Source: Amyelois transitella (lineage: Eukaryota; Arthropoda; Insecta; Lepidoptera; Pyralidae). From it: a DNA stretch of 64,000 nucleotides. This document shows positions 47,001-58,300 of this stretch, piece after piece (position 1 is the stretch's first letter; every line of letters starts with the position of its first letter). The notes under the pieces are model-generated. The model ran no database searches. It was not told the DNA's origin and worked only from the letters and a program-made list of their open reading frames with translations. Where the stretch lies: contig NC_083529.1 in the NCBI RefSeq assembly GCF_032362555.1, positions 6,944,001-7,008,000 of the forward strand, read 5' to 3'. Both the position numbers and the translations under genes were made by a program.

Positions 47001-47570
47001 TCACAAGACCGAAAGGCCACGTTCAGATGTTTGGATAAACGACAGAGTTGAGATTCAAATAGTGACAGGTTGCTAGCCCATCGCCTAAAAGAGGAATCCC
47101 AAGATTATAAGCCCTTAGTCGTCTTTTACGACATCCATGGGAAAGCGATGGAGTGGCCCTATTCTTTTTTGCACTGGTGCCGGGAACCACACGGCTTATC
47201 AAAACGTTTTAATTTACCAAGCACATACAATTTTTCATTCAAATCATTCAATCATTCATTTACCTTTCCAGTGTGCGCTTTCAACCCCTCAATCCAAAGG
47301 TCTTCAGTTTACAACGGCAAGGATCCCTGGCCATCCACCATCAGCTGTATCCTCAAGCAGAAGGTGCCATTCATCATCACCTCTTACACCATCGATGAAC
47401 TACGTCGAGACCTATCCAGAGTTAAAGAATGCGCCGATTACAATACAATATCTGATCCTAAATACAATAATTTCGCAAGCGTGCGGCCCGATAGGAATTT
47501 TATAACGGACGATGAAATCCCTTTGTTGTTCAAGAATTACTGTTTTGCTGTTGTAAGTGGTGTTTTTTGA
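38053..47570 (+). CDS. MYND zinc-finger protein with MSS51-like C-terminal region, 1498 residues, seven exons
   Basis: Exons: 38053-41419, 41900-42111, 42447-42654, 43426-43547, 44370-44548, 45955-46064, 47272-47570. All junctions are GT/AG and in phase. Exon 1 (1122 codons) is a Lys/Glu/Ser-rich disordered region with repeated KKRKKSPKP and KKGKK blocks. A MYND finger closes it (1073-1112): C-x2-C, C-x2-C, FYCNQKH, then H and C, so His replaces the usual Cys in the YC-x3-C step. Exons 2-3 carry a second Cys/His cluster (CGDVEC, CNGCG, AYC, HQHWC), probably a second MYND-like finger split by an intron. Exons 4-7 (WEIFFLHLRP, LIAPDLNPSNLP, CEQCRQDKR, AFNPSI, PFIITSY) resemble the C-terminal region of MSS51/ZMYND15-type proteins from memory. 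MYND domains bind proline-rich partners; its own role is unknown. The end VSGVF-TGA is accepted as terminal, but GTT/GTAAGT at 47551 could be a donor to an unseen exon. Confidence 0.88.
43057..43327 (+). repeat. S-family SINE, full length
   Basis: Head GTGCCGCGTGGTTCCCGGC; long (TATG)n tail. TTAGTAGT lies on both sides, a probable 8-bp target duplication. It sits in intron 3 of the MYND gene. Confidence 0.92.
43594..43790 (+). repeat. T-family SINE body, tRNA part missing
   Basis: It starts at CCCCGGCCAGGGCATGATGA and ends with TTTGTCCCGTATATATTTAT. Confidence 0.75.
44090..44320 (-). repeat. S-family SINE, internally deleted, 49 bp before exon 5
   Basis: The segment between GAATTGAGATT and GCTAGCCCATCG is missing. 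The head ACCACACGGCAC lies just upstream of the branch region of the exon 5 acceptor. Confidence 0.88.
44571..44690 (+). repeat. P-family repeat, B subtype, 3' half
   Basis: GCGCTTTGGAAGCGGTAGTA to TCTATTCTATTCTATTTTT, starting 23 bp after exon 5. Confidence 0.75.
44704..44934 (+). repeat. S-family SINE, head missing
   Basis: GGACCACTCCATCTCTTTCC to GTGATGATATGTATGTAAG. Confidence 0.9.
45014..45112 (+). pseudogene. Decayed tandem copy of MYND-gene exon 5 (3' half)
   Basis: GTCCAGACCTCGCAAATTTG and GTCGCTTTGATAGCTCCAGA, continuing through the donor CAA/GTAAGTTCGATTTTG, match 44460-44560 closely. The open reading runs parallel to exon 5 (LKVALIAPDLNPSNLP). Only about the last 85 coding bases are duplicated. 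With the AG at 45019-45020 as acceptor, the exon would be 82 bases and out of phase with both neighbouring exons, so it cannot replace or follow exon 5 cleanly. Confidence 0.75.
45186..45398 (+). repeat. R-family repeat
   Basis: GCCGCCCGCGACTTCGTCTG, ATCCCGCGGGAACTCTGGGA, ending at TTATAATAGTAGTAGGATTA. Confidence 0.75.
45569..45800 (+). repeat. R-family repeat, second copy
   Basis: Same order as the previous copy, in the same direction, 170 bp further on. It ends 155 bp before MYND exon 6. Confidence 0.75.
46098..46336 (+). repeat. S-family SINE, head missing
   Basis: AAAAAAGAATAGGACCACTT to (TATG)n. The CTCT of GGCTCTGTC is lost (GGCTGTCTACC). Confidence 0.88.
46343..46588 (+). repeat. 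S-family SINE, diverged tandem neighbour
   Basis: It follows the previous tail within 10 bp, in the same orientation, and starts at AGAAGAATAGGACCGC. Confidence 0.82.
46743..46878 (-). repeat. S-family SINE with large internal deletion
   Basis: The (CATA)n tail joins directly to AAAAAGAATTTGCAAGTTTG. The tail half of the body is absent and the head half is complete. Confidence 0.82.
46950..47194 (-). repeat. S-family SINE, full length
   Basis: ACATATGATCACGTCTATAT to ACCACACGGC, ending 77 bp before MYND exon 7. Confidence 0.9.
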
Positions 47571-47649
47571 TGTGTTCTTGTTATTATTGTTTGCATTAAA
47601 TTTATTGAGATTTTCATTTGGCTTTTCTTTACATCCATAATATGTATAA

Positions 47650-47863
47650 TAATGTCCCTTGTGGGGTAGCTGAGCCAATAGTCTTGATAGAACACGTTCA
47701 TGTTAATGATAGAATTGAGATTAATATAGTGACAGGTTGCTAGCCCATCGCCTGAAAAAAGAATCCCAAGTTAATAAGCCTATCCATTAGTTGCCTTTGA
47801 CATCCATGGGAAAGAGATGGAGTGGTCTTATTATTTTTCTATTAGTGCCGGGAACCACACGGC
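47650..47863 (-). repeat. S-family SINE
   Basis: AATGTCCCTTGTGGGGTAGC to ACCACACGGCACC, with a small deletion around the CACGTTCAGC block. It lies 80 bp after the MYND-gene stop. Confidence 0.85.
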
Positions 47864-47870
47864 ACCTTAA

Positions 47871-49335
47871 AAACAATGTTAGTAGGTATAAATGTAGTAG
47901 AATATAAATCAAAGTCTGTGTAACAAAACTTAAATGAAACAACATATTATCGCTTAACTAAATTCATAATATATTTCTATCAATTAAAGTTTATTTAAAA
48001 TTTAACAAACTATATTTATATGTACACAATATCACAGATATATAACAACAAAACAAGTACACGTCTTTACTTGTTACGAAGATGATAGAGCACCAAAAGA
48101 CTCGGGTCGTAGCTTTAAAATACTAATAGTTAATACATTTGTTTGATTTGAAACACCAATTCATTACAACGACATTCCCATGAGTTAATACAAAAAATAG
48201 CTAATGATATTCGACACGATGTTGCAAATTTTGAAGACAATTCTGGTATTATCAACGATAAACTCGTAATACTTGCTAATAATGAGTTACGACAAGATTT
48301 GAAAGAAATTAAAACAGTTCATGATTCCATGGACGAAAATAAAAGTTCTTAAGACCACGAGAGGGCAGATTTCCGAAGCCGATGAATCGCAGACCTACAC
48401 AGACAAATGTTAACACGTATAGAACACAATAATATTGATGTTAGTCACAGTATCAAGTTATATTAGTCACAGAAGAGACAATACTCGTAAGAGAGAAAAA
48501 ACTGTTCTAAATGCTGAGTGTAGTTTGTTACGCCGCTTTTTCTGTACTTTGGAAACGGTAAATTTTCAAAATTAGACTTTGACGGTAGAGCTTTTTATCA
48601 TTGACAGAATGTAGTCAATTTTGTCGACGAAAGACTTTGGAAGAACAGTTTCAAACTCTAATAATAGATAATTACGAAAAGCACACATTTAAAATGTATT
48701 ACAAAAAAGTGAAAATCTTTTAAAAAAGAAGGAATTGTTGTTCAACACGAACACAGTTAGTTGCAGCTAGTTATAAACAAAAATGTTTAACATGATTTTA
48801 TAACACATTATTTTTAGATAAAACAGAAAATCAGGCAACAGTAAGTAGATAGATTCGTGTACTACGAATAAGATGGTGATGATGCCAGAATTATTAAATT
48901 TGTTACTAATTCTCAAACAATTTTGATAATAAAAAGATAATTTTATGATACTGGTGATGATGTAGAGAAGAAAGCACAAATATCGTAATTTGATCAAACA
49001 AAATAAGTTAAACTATAAGGCGAATTTTACGCAGTAAAATTAAGAAGTGGTGAAAATTTGTAAAATTAAATAATACAAGAACGCTTTTTTTAGTCACTCA
49101 AAAATAAATATCAAAAACACTTGGTTGTATTCAAAGGCAACTTTGATAATAATAAGTGTTAGTCAATGTTTGTCAGTTATAACTTCGACTATTTAAGTGG
49201 AGTTGGCTAAATCTCTAATTCTCAAACGTAGCCCTCGATCTGATCAAATTACGAAATGTTTGAAACATTATGAATAACTCCCGAAACTTCCCAAACCAAA
49301 ATTAGTAAGCAAAACAAAACATCACAAAAGCTTAG
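47871..49335. other. AT-rich intergenic DNA with one coding-like remnant
   Basis: At 48143-48352 the plus strand is open for about 70 codons with charged, helix-like composition (ELIQKIANDIRHDV, ELRQDLKEIKTVHD), ending in TAA. There is no start codon in a good context and no proven splice site. A scrap of P repeat lies near 48505-48575. I see nothing else. Confidence 0.35.
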
Positions 49336-52300
49336 TTAGAAATAGACCTGATGGGGAATAGCCGTGTCACTGGAAGTGGATACTTCTAAATTTTTCGTCT
49401 TTAATCCTTTTTTCTTATTCTTCGCATTATTAATTTTATTGTTTGATGGATCGCTATCATTTATAGATTTGGATGTATCGAATCCTCTTCTGATTTCAGT
49501 AGTTACATTTGAAGTTATAGATTCGGTTGTTAGTTCTTGAGAACCCTCTGAAAAACTTTCTTCTTTACTTAAATCATTATTTAAAATTAGAAGTTCTGTA
49601 ATGTTTACATCTAAAATAGATTCAGTTGTTTCTTCATTTTTTTCTGTTTGTGTTAAATCTGTTGTGGTACTCGTTCCTTCTGTTCTTTCAAAAGTAGATG
49701 TTTCTGCTTTTGTTATTGTTTCTAGTATAGAGAATATTATATTGTCATCACTGGCGACACTTATATCTAAATTACCTTCTTCAGTTGTAGTACTATACAT
49801 ATTCTTTATATCTTCCGTTGAGTATTGTGTGTATTCCACAGTTCTTGAATCGAAATTTGGTTCGTTTGTACTTAAAATTTCAGTTGTAGATAGCTCAGTA
49901 GTAAATTCTTCACTAGTAAATTGCTCAGTACTATTCTGATCAGCTGTGTATTGTTCAGTCGTACTATAGTTATCACCAATGGTTGAATATTCATCTGATG
50001 TGTCCCTTTTATTATTTCTAACTGTACTATATTCACTTGTATTTTCAAAAATTTCAGTTAAATTTTGCTTTTCATTCATTATTAAATGTATCACAATATC
50101 TAATAAACTATTTCTTTCAGGTATAACTGTGGCTTGATTTTCATTCGATGTATTAATTCTAGAATTCTTAATAAGCTCTTTGACATGTTCTTTTATATTT
50201 TGCGTATAATTTTCAGGTGGGACCCAATGATATTCTGGATCTGATTCTATTTGGGTCCCATTTTCCGAAGTATTATTACTGCTTATACTATTTTCTTCAA
50301 CAGATACATCATTTTGTGAACTTCCGCTAGAGGCGTACTTAGCAATGGCTGGTCCCATGATATTGTTCACGTAATCCAGTAATTCTGTACATTTCTCGGC
50401 AGTGTTTACATCCTTGGAGCTGCCCCATATGATAAAACCGTCTGCGCCTGACTTGTAGAATGTTTTGAGAGCTATATCAAGGTCATTCTGGAAATATAAT
50501 AATTATTGTTACAAAGAATATTTTACATTATCTACATAGCCTTAAAACTAAATAAAAACTTAATTGGAAGATTTTGAAGTTGTGATCTAGTTGAATGAGA
50601 TTTAACCGCCTTCAAAGGCGGTTCTCAGTTTGAACTGTATCCATGTATCTATCTTTATCTGCTATTATCTCGCGTTTCGCTTAACCGATTTTGATGCGGT
50701 TTTCAGATAATTGTTTGTTACATATAGGAGAAAGTTTTTTAAGTTTAACCGACATCAAAAAAGGAGATTATCAATTAAAGCCGGTTTTCTTTTTTTGTAC
50801 AAAACCTATGTATTTATTGCACATTAATTATGTATGTATGTATGTGTATAAGTACGAACCTTAGTCATGAACCCGCCGTCCCGATACCGGAACCAGAAGT
50901 AGGGGAGCACGGGGGCGCCCCGCCGCCGCACGCGCGCCGCCTCCCGCAGCCGGCCGCGCGCCAGCGCCGCCAGCTGCGGGGCGGACAGCTCCTTGGAGCT
51001 GTACACTGAAGGGAACAGAGCTGTGCTCTCAGACCACAACCAGTAGATCCTGGGTGAAGAGAACAACAAAAAAAAAGAAGAATTAATTTATTTTCTTCAG
51101 AACTAGAGAATATATCTCCCGCATAACCTTCAAACCCTTCAAAACATATCTCCCGCATATCCCGCATATTTGTATGTTTTTACTCTTATGGTGCAATAAA
51201 GAGTTTTATCTATCTATCTATCTATCTCCGGTCGGGCGGGGAATCCTCACATAAAACCCCTTGCCCCTTTTTATTTGACATAAGGATTTTTAAATTTCAT
51301 ATTATCTAACCCTTCGTTTTGTAATGATATGTCTGTCAAAGTGCCGTGTGTTTCCGGCACCAATACAAAAAGAATAGGACCACTCCATCTCTTTCCCATG
51401 GATGTCGCAAAAGGCGACTAAGGGATAGGCTTATAAACTTGGGATTCTTTTTTCAGCAAATGTGTCACTGACTGATTGACATACATACAAATCACGTCTA
51501 TATCCCTTGTGGGGTAGAGAGAGCCAACAGTCTTGAAAAGACTGAATGGCCACGTTCAGCTATTTGGCTTAACGATAGAATTGAGATTTGACAGGTTGCT
51601 AGCCCATCGCCTAAAAAGGAATCCCAAGTTTGTAAGCCTATCCCTTAGTCGCTGAAAGACATTCATGGGAAGAGATGGAGTGGTCCTATTCGTTTTTGTA
51701 TTGGTGCCGGAAACCACACGGCACTAAAAATTATTATATCGGATTATTAAACTATGCTACCTGGACTGACTCCAGGAGAAAAAAGAAGATGAAAGATCTT
51801 TACCCATTTTGACGGCCTCTATGGCGCAGCGGTAGTGCGCTTGCCTGTGAAACCGGAGGTCCCGGGTTCGAATCCCGGGCAGGGCATGATGAGAAACGAA
51901 CTTTCTCTGATTGGCCTGGGTCTTGGATGTTTATTTATATAAGTATTTATTATAATATATATGTAGTATCGTTGAGTTAGTATCTCGTTACACAAGTGTC
52001 GAACTTACTACGAGGCTAACTCGATCTGTGTAATTTGTCACGTATATATTTATTTATTTACCCATCGTTCTCCCTTTGGACGGCACCAGAACAGGCTTCA
52101 GACATATCCTTGTTGGCCATGTTGAAGCAGTAGGGGAACCCGTAGTAACCCCATAAAGCCAGGGGTCTCATCTGCTTGGCGATTGAAAGAGTTGTCTTCA
52201 TGAATGTGCGGGCCGCATCTTCGAAACGGCGCTTCGCCTGGAAATTTTAAAAGGAGTTGGATATTATTTTCTTACTACATACATACATACATAAAATCAC

Positions 52301-55300
52301 GCCTCTTTCCCGGAGGGGTAGGCAGAGACTACCTCTTTCCACTTGCCACGATCTCTGCATATTTCCTTCGCTTCATCCACTTTCATAACTCTCTTCATGC
52401 AAGCTCGGCGGTTTAGTTTCTTACTACATATATACATATAATCACATCTATATCCTTTGCGGGGTAGACAGAGGCAACAGCTTTTAAAAAAGACTAATAG
52501 GCCACGTTCAACTGTTTGGCTTAATGATAGAATTGAGATTCCAATAGTGACAGGTTGATAGCCCATCGCCGTAAAGCAGAATCTCAAGTTTATAAGCATA
52601 TTCCTTAGTCTTCTTTTACGTCATCTATGGGAAGGAAACGGAGTGGTCCTATTCTTTTTTTTTATTGGTGCTGGGAACCATATCTTACAATCGTAACTTT
52701 CTTGGTGAACCGACTCAATAGTCGCCAAGGGCGGGTTCAGCTGTTCTGTTACCTATGTGCCGTGTGGTTCCCGGCCTTTTCCCATGGATGTTATAAAAGG
52801 CGACTAAGTGATAGGCTTACAAACTTGGGATTCTTTTTTAGGCGATGGGTTAGCAACCTGTCTCTATTTGCATCTCAATTTTATCATTAAGCCAAATAGC
52901 TGAAGGTGGCCATTCAGTCTTTTCAAGACTGTTGGCTCTGTCTACCCCGCAAGGGATATAGACGTGACCATATGTAGATATGTATGTATGTATTCTTAGT
53001 GAAATACTCCATAGCCGCGGACAACGGCGTGCATTTCAATACATAATTTGTCCACATTTCTATTCTAAGATTTGGATAATTGTGAAGTTGACGTTGTTGA
53101 AGAAAATGCTGTAGAGCAGTTTGTTACCGCTTCTTCTGCACTGACGCTTCGGAAGCGGGAGTAAACTTGGTTTAAAGTAATTAATGTGACGTCAACCAAT
53201 GTTGTTAAACCAAAAGATACGACAATTATTAAGTGATATTGAAGTGTCCCATAATAATGAATTTGAATTTGCATAAATTTCGAAACGTACTAACATACAT
53301 ACATACCTACATCTGAACTCAACATTCCACAAAATGAAGACTACAAACCTTATTGCATTCTCAAAATATAAACGCATGGATTCCTGGAACAGCTGTGTTG
53401 TGTCCCGCTCCCACGTTCATATTATGACGTCATTGCTGTTACGACACGCATATTTTGTGAAGTACAGTCAGCATGAGAAGCTTAATGAGAGAATTCCGCG
53501 ACCATAAAAGTGCCGTGTGGTTCCCGGCCTAAAAAAGAATAGGACCACTCCGTCTCTTTCCTATAGATGTCGTAAAAAGCGACTAAGGGATTTGCTTATA
53601 AACTTGAGGTTCTTTTAGGCGACGGGCTAGCAACCTGTCACTATATGAATCTCAATTCTATCACTAAGCCAAACAGCTGAACATGGCCGTTCAGTCATTT
53701 CGAGACTGTTGGCTCTGTCTACTCCGCAAGGGATACCTAAAGTGATTGTTTGCATATATTAACTAATATATGCATTGTTTGCATATATTAACTAATATAT
53801 GCAAACAATCACTTTAGGTATCCTATAATAATTATAACAATAAATTTATTCTCAACTTATGTTTAGCTAATGTAAATCACACCCTTTCCCCCGGAAGGGT
53901 AGACAGAGACTACAGATTTGTAGCTGCAAAAGGCTATTTTTAAATAAACGTCACCTTAATATAAATAGATATTTCTTCAAACGCTTGTGTTACCGACAGT
54001 ACCTACACCACAATCAGTCTTACAGCTCACGACTGCCCCAATTACACGAGATAGCGCCGCGGGAAACAGACTGAATTGGCAGAAACAAAACGTTTGTTTT
54101 GTTTTGTTTTGTTTACGTCGGCTCGTTTGAAAACAAAAGGCGATTGATTGGATTGACCTTTGTCCTTAGAAACGAAAATTAATTACAAAATGTAATGAAT
54201 GATGTAAATGTTACGTGCTTTTTATGATAAAAATACTTCCTTATGATTTGACCATCAAATCGATCGAAAATACGTTAAAGATTCTTTTTTCAAGAAAACG
54301 ATTGAAGACAGAGCTACCTACATACGAGTATAAAATCGGCATTCTGCTTCATCCTCCTGGCTTTAGTCCCGGTTGCATCCTCACCACTCTGGAGAGGAGC
54401 CCGGGGTATACCTTTGACTATGGACCCTGGATTGGATAAGTCATGTTGTTCCACAAAGCGACCTAACCTGTATTGGATCGTTCATTATATTATAGTTAAA
54501 TACATAAAAATAATAAAAACGGGACAAATTGAGTTAGCCTCGAAGTAAGTTCGAGACTTGTGTTACGAGATACTAACTCAACGATACTATATTTTATAAT
54601 AAATACTTATATAGATAAACATCCAAGACCCACCCCAATCAGAGAAAGTTCGTTTCTCATCATGCCCTGGCCGGGATTCGGACCCGGGACCTCCGGTGTC
54701 ACAGACAAGCGTACTACCGCTGCGCCACAGAGGCCGTCAAAGTTGACGTTAAAGATTTTAAATATAGGCTTTATTTATACCTCAGCTTGCATCCAATTCT
54801 TGGGCCACCACCAATGCAGTTTCCTCTCAATCTCGACGGAGACATCTTTGTAAGGCACCAGGACTCCAAAATTCTGCCTGAAGACCGGACGCCAGGATTC
54901 GAAGTCTATAATACCGACACCTGGAATGGAGATAAAAAGAGATTTATAAAAAAATAGCCCGGCTTCGCACGGGTGCAAAATTCGGAAAAAAATATACATA
55001 AAAACCTTCCTCTTGAATCACTCTACCTGTTACAAAAACCCCATCAAAATACGTTGCGTAATTTTAAAGATTTAAGCATACAGACAAACAGACTAAAATA
55101 GCGACTTTGTTTTATACTATGTAGTGACAAGCCTTTACCCGCTTCGCCCGTGTGGATTTAGCGCCATCTACAAAAAGCGACGAATTTAACGCCATCCAAC
55201 AAAATAAACGATATTAGCACCACTGACCTAGAAAAAGCAACGAATTAAATGCTAAATACAAAACGCGACGAATTTAACGCCACCTACGAATAGCGACTTT

Positions 55301-58300
55301 AGCGACCTACAAATAATATAGGATTTTCGCAAATCCCACGGGAACTACAGTTTTTACCGGGATGAAAAGTACTCTATGTCCTTCTCCAGAAACTAAATTA
55401 TATATATGTACATGACATTCCTAGAAATCCTCTAGAAAACTTTGTAACAATTCTGTAGATAACCCCTGAAGAGGTAACAAACAAATTAACTTAATTTCAC
55501 ATTTACAATATGCCGTGTGGTTCCCGGCACCAATATAAAAAAGAATAGGACCACTCCATCTCATTTCTCATGGATGTCGTAAGAGGCGACTAAGGGCTGT
55601 CCCTTAGTCGCCTCTTAGATAAAATAAGAATTCCAAAATTATAAGCCTGTGCTTATAATTTTGGAATTCTTATTTTAGGCGATGGGCTTGCAACCTGTCA
55701 CTATTTGAATCTCAATTCTATCATAAAGCCAAACAGCAGAACGTGGCCAATCAGTCTCTTCAAGATTGTTGGCTCTGTCTATCCCGAAAAGGATAAAGAC
55801 GTGACTATATGAATGAATAAATGAATAATATTAGTTGGTTTGAAGCCGTGTCTATTTTTACTATAAACACGCATCGCTGACCTATTTAACTTAGTCAGTA
55901 ACCGATAAAATGATAAGATATTAGAAAAAATCTATTTTGTAAATAAACCAATCATTTCCTGACTTTGCAATGTAATTGAATTATAATGGATATGTAAGTT
56001 CTGGCAATGAAGATAAAACTATTAGCTCTTTCCTAATTCTAATAAAATAACGCGTCATTCCCGGTGGGATAGGCAAAATCTAAATCGCGCAAGCAAAGAT
56101 TTCACGGATTGGAGCAAATAATTATACGACCTTCGTCACAACATCGGTGGCGCAGTTCCCAAGACATAACACCTACCCTGGTGGAAGATCTCCCTTTTGG
56201 TGGCGGTCAACCTGAATCATTGCTCCCGCTACAGAGGTGATTTCTTTAAGCTTATTATTATATTTCCCCATAAAACGTGATGCTTGAGTTAAAATATTTT
56301 TGAAACATACATACATACATATGGTCACGTCTACATCCCTTGCGGGGTAGACAGAGCCAACAGTCTTGAAAAGACTGAATGGCCACGTTCAGCTATTTGG
56401 CTTAATGATAGAATTGAGATTCAAATAGTGACAGTTTGCTAACCCATCGCCTAAAAGAAGAATCTCAAGTTAATAAGCCTATCCCGTAGTCGCCTTTTAC
56501 GACATACATGGGAAACAGATGGAGTGGTCCTATTCTTTTTTGTATTGGTGCCGGGAACCACACGGCACATTAACATTGAAATGCGGCCCCATGTAGAGAG
56601 CTAGTGATAAAACATTACTTAGCTATGTGAGGTCATATGCTATGAATTATGAGGGATATGGGTATGTACATACACGTATATATGTAGGTAAGGTTAAACC
56701 CACACACCTTATTTATAGGTAACCTTGTTTTTGTAACATATCTTTGTATAAAATTAAAATATATGATGTATCACATAGGTGATTAAAAAATAGCTCAAAA
56801 AATAGTTTGATAATTTTCATACCTAGATAGGGTTGATGCCGTGTGGTTCCCGGCACGAATAGAAAAAAAGAATAGTACATTTTCTTTATATATGTATGTA
56901 TGATAATATGGTTTTTCCTGAAACTATTGTCGGCCATCACTAGGCCACATCACATACAGTTGATGGAACTTCTCCATGACCTTGACAGTAGCTGTAATTG
57001 TTAAGTCGATGTGATTTATCGCAATCGCACTGTCGTTGAGGACAACGCATTCGCTACTTTTCAATCTCGTGAATAAAAAAAAATATATTTTCGAAACTTC
57101 AGTACGAGTTCAAAAAATAATAATATTGTATGGTTCCCGGCGCTATAGAAAAGAACCACTTCATCTCTTTCCTATGGATGTCGTAAAAGCGACTAAGGCA
57201 ATAGGCACATTTATTTAGTGCCAGCTACGTTTCGTACTCTCGTGCAGATTGTAAAAGTCAGACAAAGAAGGAATATAAACATGGGTTTGATAGACTTGAG
57301 ATAGATAAAATTGAGGATTATAAACTTTTAGACGTTGCGGTTTTGTAGCTGAAACTCTCTGAAATTGGGATTAATAGTGCTTTTCTTGAATTTTCTGACA
57401 TGACCCACGACCGGAATAGGATTTCGGGTCACGATCAAAATTTCGAGAAGAGTACCTAACTCTTAAGAGATACAGACACGATAAAGAAGTGATATATATG
57501 AATTATTTTATCAAGGATATTTCCATTTGTAGTCGTCATTCAGATAATAGTACATATATAAAATTACATACATACATATAATCACGTCTATATCCCTTGT
57601 GGGGTAGACAGAGCTAACAGTCTTAAAAAGACTGAAAAGCCACGTTCGGCTGTTTCGGTTAATAATAGAATTGAGATTCAAATAGTGACAGGTTGATAGC
57701 CCATCGCCTAAAAAAGAATCCCAAGTTTATAAGCCTAGTACTTGGTCGCCTTTTACGACATCCATGGGAACGAAATGGAGTGGTCCTATACTTTTTTTTA
57801 TTGGTGCTGGGAACCACACTATATATTGAATTATTCTTTCCTATCACCCCAGAAATAGTTAAAGATTTTTTTACACAAAAAAAATAAAGAGTCTCAACTT
57901 AAACAACATTAACGAGAATACTTATCGATACAGCAACTAGTATGTTCAGACGGCCGGACGGACTATTGTGTGATACTGTGATGTCATCATTGATCTGCTT
58001 TGACAAGAATTGATTACGCTTGCAAAAGGACAAAAAAAAAAATTACTTGGAAACCTCGGAATGTCGATATACGAATGATATGCATCGGTGGCGGATGGTC
58101 TAGCTTATTTGGAAACTTACGTCTTTAAAGAATAGTTATAAAAAAACTGAGTTTTATACTGGGTTATCTATATTCATAATTTCAGAATTAATTTTAATGT
58201 ATTTCGTTATAATGGCTGTTTATCTTATAAATTTAAGGCGAACAGTTTCTCATTCAATTATTTTTTAACAATTCTTTTTTTTTCTTAGTGGGTATCACCA

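Larger units (their letters stand above)
55510..55820 (+). repeat. S-family SINE carrying two snap-back hairpins
   Basis: Head GTGCCGTGTGGTTCCCGGC at the ATGCCGTGTGG start. After GGATGTCGTAAGAGGCGACT the sequence folds back twice (55580-55617, 55621-55676), then resumes as a normal S copy to GACGTGACTATATGAATG. Confidence 0.88.

Noticed and set aside
47070-47271. N-terminal extension of the frame ending at 47570
   Set aside because: It is S-family SINE sequence read through in frame; the real exon begins after CCTTTCCAG at 47272.
51817-51890. tRNA gene
   Set aside because: A- and B-boxes are good, but the acceptor arms pair poorly and the same unit recurs with the SINE body, so it is the head of a tRNA-derived SINE.
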